Below are positions 59,917 to 62,562 of a stretch of 62,562 nt of DNA, piece by piece. This DNA comes from Paracoccaceae bacterium (GTDB lineage: Bacteria; Pseudomonadota; Alphaproteobacteria; Rhodobacterales; Rhodobacteraceae). The notes beneath the pieces are model-generated. The model saw only the letters and a program-made list of their open reading frames with translations. It made no database searches and was not told the origin of the DNA. Positions within the stretch are counted from its first letter, which is position 1. Each line of letters begins with the position of its first letter. The position numbers and the translations under genes were made by a program. Location of the stretch: assembly GCA_947453525.1 (NCBI GenBank), contig CANGHD010000003.1:1-62562 (forward strand), in the 5' to 3' direction.

Positions 59917-61193
59917 CCCTGACCGGTGAAGTCGAACAGGACGCCTGACACGTCATCGGGAAAATCACGGCCCCCGGCAAAGGCCGACAGGTCCCAGATC
60001 AGCGCCTCCAACAGTTCGGAACTGGGCAGGGCGACGCTGCGCGACAGCAAGGTCAAAAGCCCCGCTCCCCCCAGTTCGCTGCCGCCTGGATCGGGACATT
60101 CGGTGATGCCATCCGAAGTCAGGAACAAGCGGTCACCAGGCCGCAGGGTCATGCTGCACCGGTCATATCTGGCGCCGGGAATCAGGCCGATGGGCAGGCC
60201 GCCATCGCCCAAGGGATGCAGGCTGCCATCCGCACGGATCAAGACAGGGTGCGGATGCCCGGCCTGAACGAAATCGACCTGTCCGGAGTTCAGGTTGATA
60301 TCGGCATAGGCCATCGTGAAATATTGATCGACCTGCATCTCTTCGATCATGATCTGGTTGAGACGGAAGGCCACGATCTCTGGCGGCCAAGAATCGGGCT
60401 GACCATAGGCGTTGATGTTCAGCGCGATGTTATGATCGCCGGCCCGGCTCGAAAACATGCCCGCCAGTCGCGCCGTCATCATCCCCGACGCCACGCCATG
60501 ACCGGAGACATCGACGGAAAAGATCGCAACCCGGCGGGAATCGATTCGAAAACTGCCCACCAAATCACCGCCGACATGGCCCGAGGGCCTGAGCAGCACG
60601 TTCGCTGTGCCGCCCTCAAAGCATTTGACCCGGTCACGCACGAAAGCCTGCTGCAGCTTGTGGGCCTCGATCAGGTCGCGGTCGAGCGAGTCGTAGACCT
60701 TTTGCAGCTGATCCAGTGTGCTACTGACCAGCCGGTTCTTCTCGACCAGCTCCTGCTGCATGGACACGATTCTCTCTCCGGCCCGCAACCGGGCGCGCAA
60801 CTCGTCTGCGTTGACCGGCTTGGTCAGGAAATCATCTGCGCCATGTTCCAGACCCACGGCGATTTCAGTCTTTTCGGATTTCGAGGTCAGAAGGATGAAA
60901 TAACCGTAGCCCTCTCGCGGCAGTGCGCGGAAGGCCTGGCACAGATCCAGCCCGGACATTCCGGGCATCATCCAGTCTGACAGGACGATGTCAAAGGCCC
61001 TTTGGCTGCACAGCTTCAGCGCGGCGCGGCCATCCTCGGCCTCGGTCACCTCGTAGCCCCAGCGCCGCAGCTGCACGGTCAGGATGCGGCGCTGTGCGCG
61101 GCTGTCATCCACAACAAGCACACTGACCAGACCCTGCACGGCAGGGGCCAGAGGCGGTTCGCTGGGATGCGCCATTGCCAAGTTTGTCACCAT
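59913..61193 (-). CDS. Response regulator with PP2C-type (RsbU/SpoIIE) phosphatase output
   Basis: A 426-residue protein. The receiver domain (about 22-140) has the acidic pair DD29-30, acceptor Asp73 (IVLSDWMMPGMSG), Ser in LLTSKSE and Lys in FLTKPVNAD. A coiled-coil linker (about 140-190) precedes a PPM/SpoIIE phosphatase domain with metal-binding GGDLVGSF, FSVDVSGHGVASGMM and LTSDGITECPDP. Such proteins dephosphorylate STAS anti-anti-sigma factors. It is divergent from an HPt gene, so the probable phosphodonor is next door. It resembles HsbR of the Pseudomonas HptB pathway without the kinase domain. ATG at 61193 is used; ATG at 61175 is possible. Confidence 0.9.
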   Translation of the reverse strand: MVTNLAMAHPSEPPLAPAVQGLVSVLVVDDSRAQRRILTVQLRRWGYEVTEAEDGRAALKLCSQRAFDIVLSDWMMPGMSGLDLCQAFRALPREGYGYFILLTSKSEKTEIAVGLEHGADDFLTKPVNADELRARLRAGERIVSMQQELVEKNRLVSSTLDQLQKVYDSLDRDLIEAHKLQQAFVRDRVKCFEGGTANVLLRPSGHVGGDLVGSFRIDSRRVAIFSVDVSGHGVASGMMTARLAGMFSSRAGDHNIALNINAYGQPDSWPPEIVAFRLNQIMIEEMQVDQYFTMAYADINLNSGQVDFVQAGHPHPVLIRADGSLHPLGDGGLPIGLIPGARYDRCSMTLRPGDRLFLTSDGITECPDPGGSELGGAGLLTLLSRSVALPSSELLEALIWDLSAFAGGRDFPDDVSGVLFDFTGQG

Positions 61194-61364
61194 GGGCGCG
61201 GTGGCGCCAAAACTGCCGGGTTTCCCCAGTTCTGCCCGTCAGGCTTTAAGAGAGGGTGAAACCTAAAACTCTCATTTCTCGGGTTTTTCGGGATTACCGG
61301 TTGTTAAGGCCGGACTGTCACGCTGGTCACCGGGTGAAGCGGCGCGTGGCGTAAGGGGCATGGC

Positions 61365-61694
61365 ATGATCGATTGGGACAGAGTGCGGGAGTTGCGGTCC
61401 GAAATCGGGCCGGAGGATTTTGAGGAGGTGGTGAGCCTGTTTCTGGAAGAGGCGGATGAGGCGATTGCCCGGCTGTCGGTCGGCCTTGGGGCCAAGGTCC
61501 TCGCAGCGGACCTGCATTTTCTGAAAGGGGCGGCGCTGAACCTTGGCTTTGCCAGCCTGTCGGGCCTTTGTCAGGACGGAGAGCGACGGGCCGGGGCGGG
61601 CGATGTGTCGGTTGACCTTGACGCCGTGCGGGCGGCTTACACCGCCTGCCGGGCTGAGCTTGAGGCGGATGCCGCCCAAGCCTTTGCCGCCTGA
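61365..61694 (+). CDS. Histidine phosphotransfer (HPt) protein
   Basis: A single HPt four-helix-bundle protein of 109 residues. The phospho-accepting His51 is in ADLHFLKGAALNLGF, the classic HxLKG(S/A)AxxLG motif. The N-terminal helix DFEEVVSLFLEEADEAIARL is also typical. No kinase or receiver is attached, so it must relay phosphate from a hybrid kinase elsewhere. The divergent REC-PP2C gene (171-bp shared promoter region) is the obvious receiver, as in HptB-HsbR. Confidence 0.9.
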   Translation: MIDWDRVRELRSEIGPEDFEEVVSLFLEEADEAIARLSVGLGAKVLAADLHFLKGAALNLGFASLSGLCQDGERRAGAGDVSVDLDAVRAAYTACRAELEADAAQAFAA

Positions 61695-61773
61695 GGGCTG
61701 CGGCACCGATGGTTCTTGTTCCCTTGTAAAAAACTGACTAGACCCCGGTGAGTTTTTGACCTGGGAGCGCCCG

Positions 61774-62562
61774 ATGTCCACCTTCAAGCCGAAGAAAGTC
61801 GTCCTTGCCTATTCCGGTGGGCTGGACACCTCGATCATCCTGAAATGGCTGCAGACCGAATATGGGTGTGAGGTGGTGACCTTCACCGCCGACCTTGGTC
61901 AGGGCGAAGAGCTGGAGCCGGCGCGGGCCAAGGCGATCCTGATGGGGATTGCGCCGGAGAACATCCATATCGTCGACGTCCGCGAAGAGTTCGTGCGGGA
62001 TTTCGTCTTCCCGATGTTCCGGGCCAACGCGCTGTATGAGGGGCTTTATCTGCTGGGCACCTCGATTGCCCGCCCGCTGATTTCGCAGCATCTGGTGCGG
62101 ATTGCGCATGAGGTTGGCGCTGATGCCGTGGCGCATGGTGCGACCGGCAAGGGCAATGATCAGGTGCGGTTCGAACTGTCGGCGGCGTCTTTGGACCCAT
62201 CGATCAAGGTGATTGCACCGTGGCGGCTGTGGGACCTGACCTCGCGCACCAAGCTTTTGGAATTTGCCGAAAAGAACCAGATTCCGATTGCCAAGGACAA
62301 GCACGGCGAGGCGCCGTTCTCGGTGGACGCGAACCTGCTGCACACTTCGTCTGAGGGGAAGGTTCTGGAGAACCCGGCCGAGGAAGCGCCGGAGTTTGTT
62401 TATCAACGGGTTACGCCGGTGGAGCAGGCCCCCGATGTGGCGGAATATGTCGAGATCACCTTTGCGAAGGGCGATGCCGTTGCCATCAATGGCGAGGCGC
62501 TGTCTCCGGCCACGATCCTTACCAAGCTGAATGAAGTTGGCGGCAAGCATGGCGTGGGGCTG
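61774..62562 (+). CDS. argG: Argininosuccinate synthase, N-terminal part (cut by window edge)
   Basis: ATP-dependent enzyme joining citrulline and aspartate in arginine synthesis. Only the first 263 codons are in the window, in frame to the last base. The start [20 protein letters not shown] contains the N-type ATP-pyrophosphatase PP-loop (AYSGGLDTS). [11 protein letters not shown] and [15 protein letters not shown] (about 108-130) are the family signatures, and [14 protein letters not shown] follows. GGGAG precedes the ATG by seven bases. It follows the HPt gene by 79 bases, an apparent promoter region with no strong hairpin. Confidence 0.97.
   Translation, partial: MSTFKPKKVVLAYSGGLDTSIILKWLQTEYGCEVVTFTADLGQGEELEPARAKAILMGIAPENIHIVDVREEFVRDFVFPMFRANALYEGLYLLGTSIARPLISQHLVRIAHEVGADAVAHGATGKGNDQVRFELSAASLDPSIKVIAPWRLWDLTSRTKLLEFAEKNQIPIAKDKHGEAPFSVDANLLHTSSEGKVLENPAEEAPEFVYQRVTPVEQAPDVAEYVEITFAKGDAVAINGEALSPATILTKLNEVGGKHGVGL

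Noticed and set aside
1-62562. CRISPR arrays, tRNA or rRNA genes, insertion sequences, phage genes
   Set aside because: No repeat-spacer pattern, cloverleaf, transposase or integrase motif was found on either strand by reading.

Overview
The window is about 62.6 kb of GC-rich, densely coding DNA with short intergenic gaps, frequent ATGA or TTGA start/stop overlaps and several TTG or GTG starts. Gene content and protein style point to an alphaproteobacterium of the Rhodobacter/Paracoccus group (Rhodobacteraceae): a PetP/PetR-type regulator pair, a multi-CheY chemotaxis operon with cheD, the order deacetylase-xseB-ispA-dxs, ubiG, tamA-tamB and ferrochelatase. It looks like ordinary chromosome. 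I saw no tRNA, rRNA, CRISPR array, insertion sequence or prophage gene. The genus assignment is inference from protein similarity as I recall it, without a search.

Layout. 1-6.1 kb: the start of a Gfo/Idh/MocA oxidoreductase, ilvE, the petP-petR pair and a cytosolic GH38 alpha-mannosidase ending in a strong terminator. 6.2-15.5 kb: one co-directional chemotaxis operon (STAS protein, cheY, cheA, cheW, cheR, a second cheY, a small helical protein, an MCP, cheB, cheD). 15.5-16.6 kb: a D-threonine-aldolase-like pseudogene with at least four frameshifts. 16.65-21.1 kb: deacetylase, xseB, ispA, dxs and a DUF2478 gene, all overlapping or nearly so (isoprenoid precursor supply). 21.2-26.9 kb: a tightly packed operon of RidA, DUF1028, LysR, an N-methylproline/dimethylglycine-demethylase-like flavoenzyme and an amidohydrolase. 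26.9-36.4 kb: proline iminopeptidase, ubiG, an aldo/keto reductase, tamA-tamB and a YihY membrane protein.

36.4-44.5 kb is a cell-surface polysaccharide locus. It holds a YjbE-like small secreted protein, the YjbF lipoprotein, the YjbH outer-membrane protein, a CapD/WbpM-type dehydratase, an undecaprenyl-phosphate sugar transferase, an NAD-dependent epimerase and, divergently, a Wza-type export lipoprotein. 44.5-51.6 kb carries a MarR regulator, nitrilase-family amidase, glutaredoxin, ComF, a methyltransferase, hemH, twin tiny exported peptides, two L,D-transpeptidases and a CAP-domain lipoprotein. 51.7-59.4 kb is a minus-strand run of an rRNA methyltransferase, two ABC exporter half-subunits, a CCA-adding-type enzyme, a CoA-pyrophosphatase-type NUDIX protein and Hsp33. 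The right end has a NUDIX gene, a receiver-PP2C phosphatase divergent from an HPt protein, and the start of argG.

The points most worth following up are these. The small protein after the second cheY has a DxxxQ helix resembling the CheZ active site. The CheB receiver lacks its phospho-acceptor. The REC-PP2C/HPt pair could act in a partner-switching pathway with a STAS protein such as the one heading the che operon. The twin hydrophobic peptides are tandem duplicates. The RidA-DUF1028-flavoenzyme-amidohydrolase operon may be an uncharacterised catabolic pathway.
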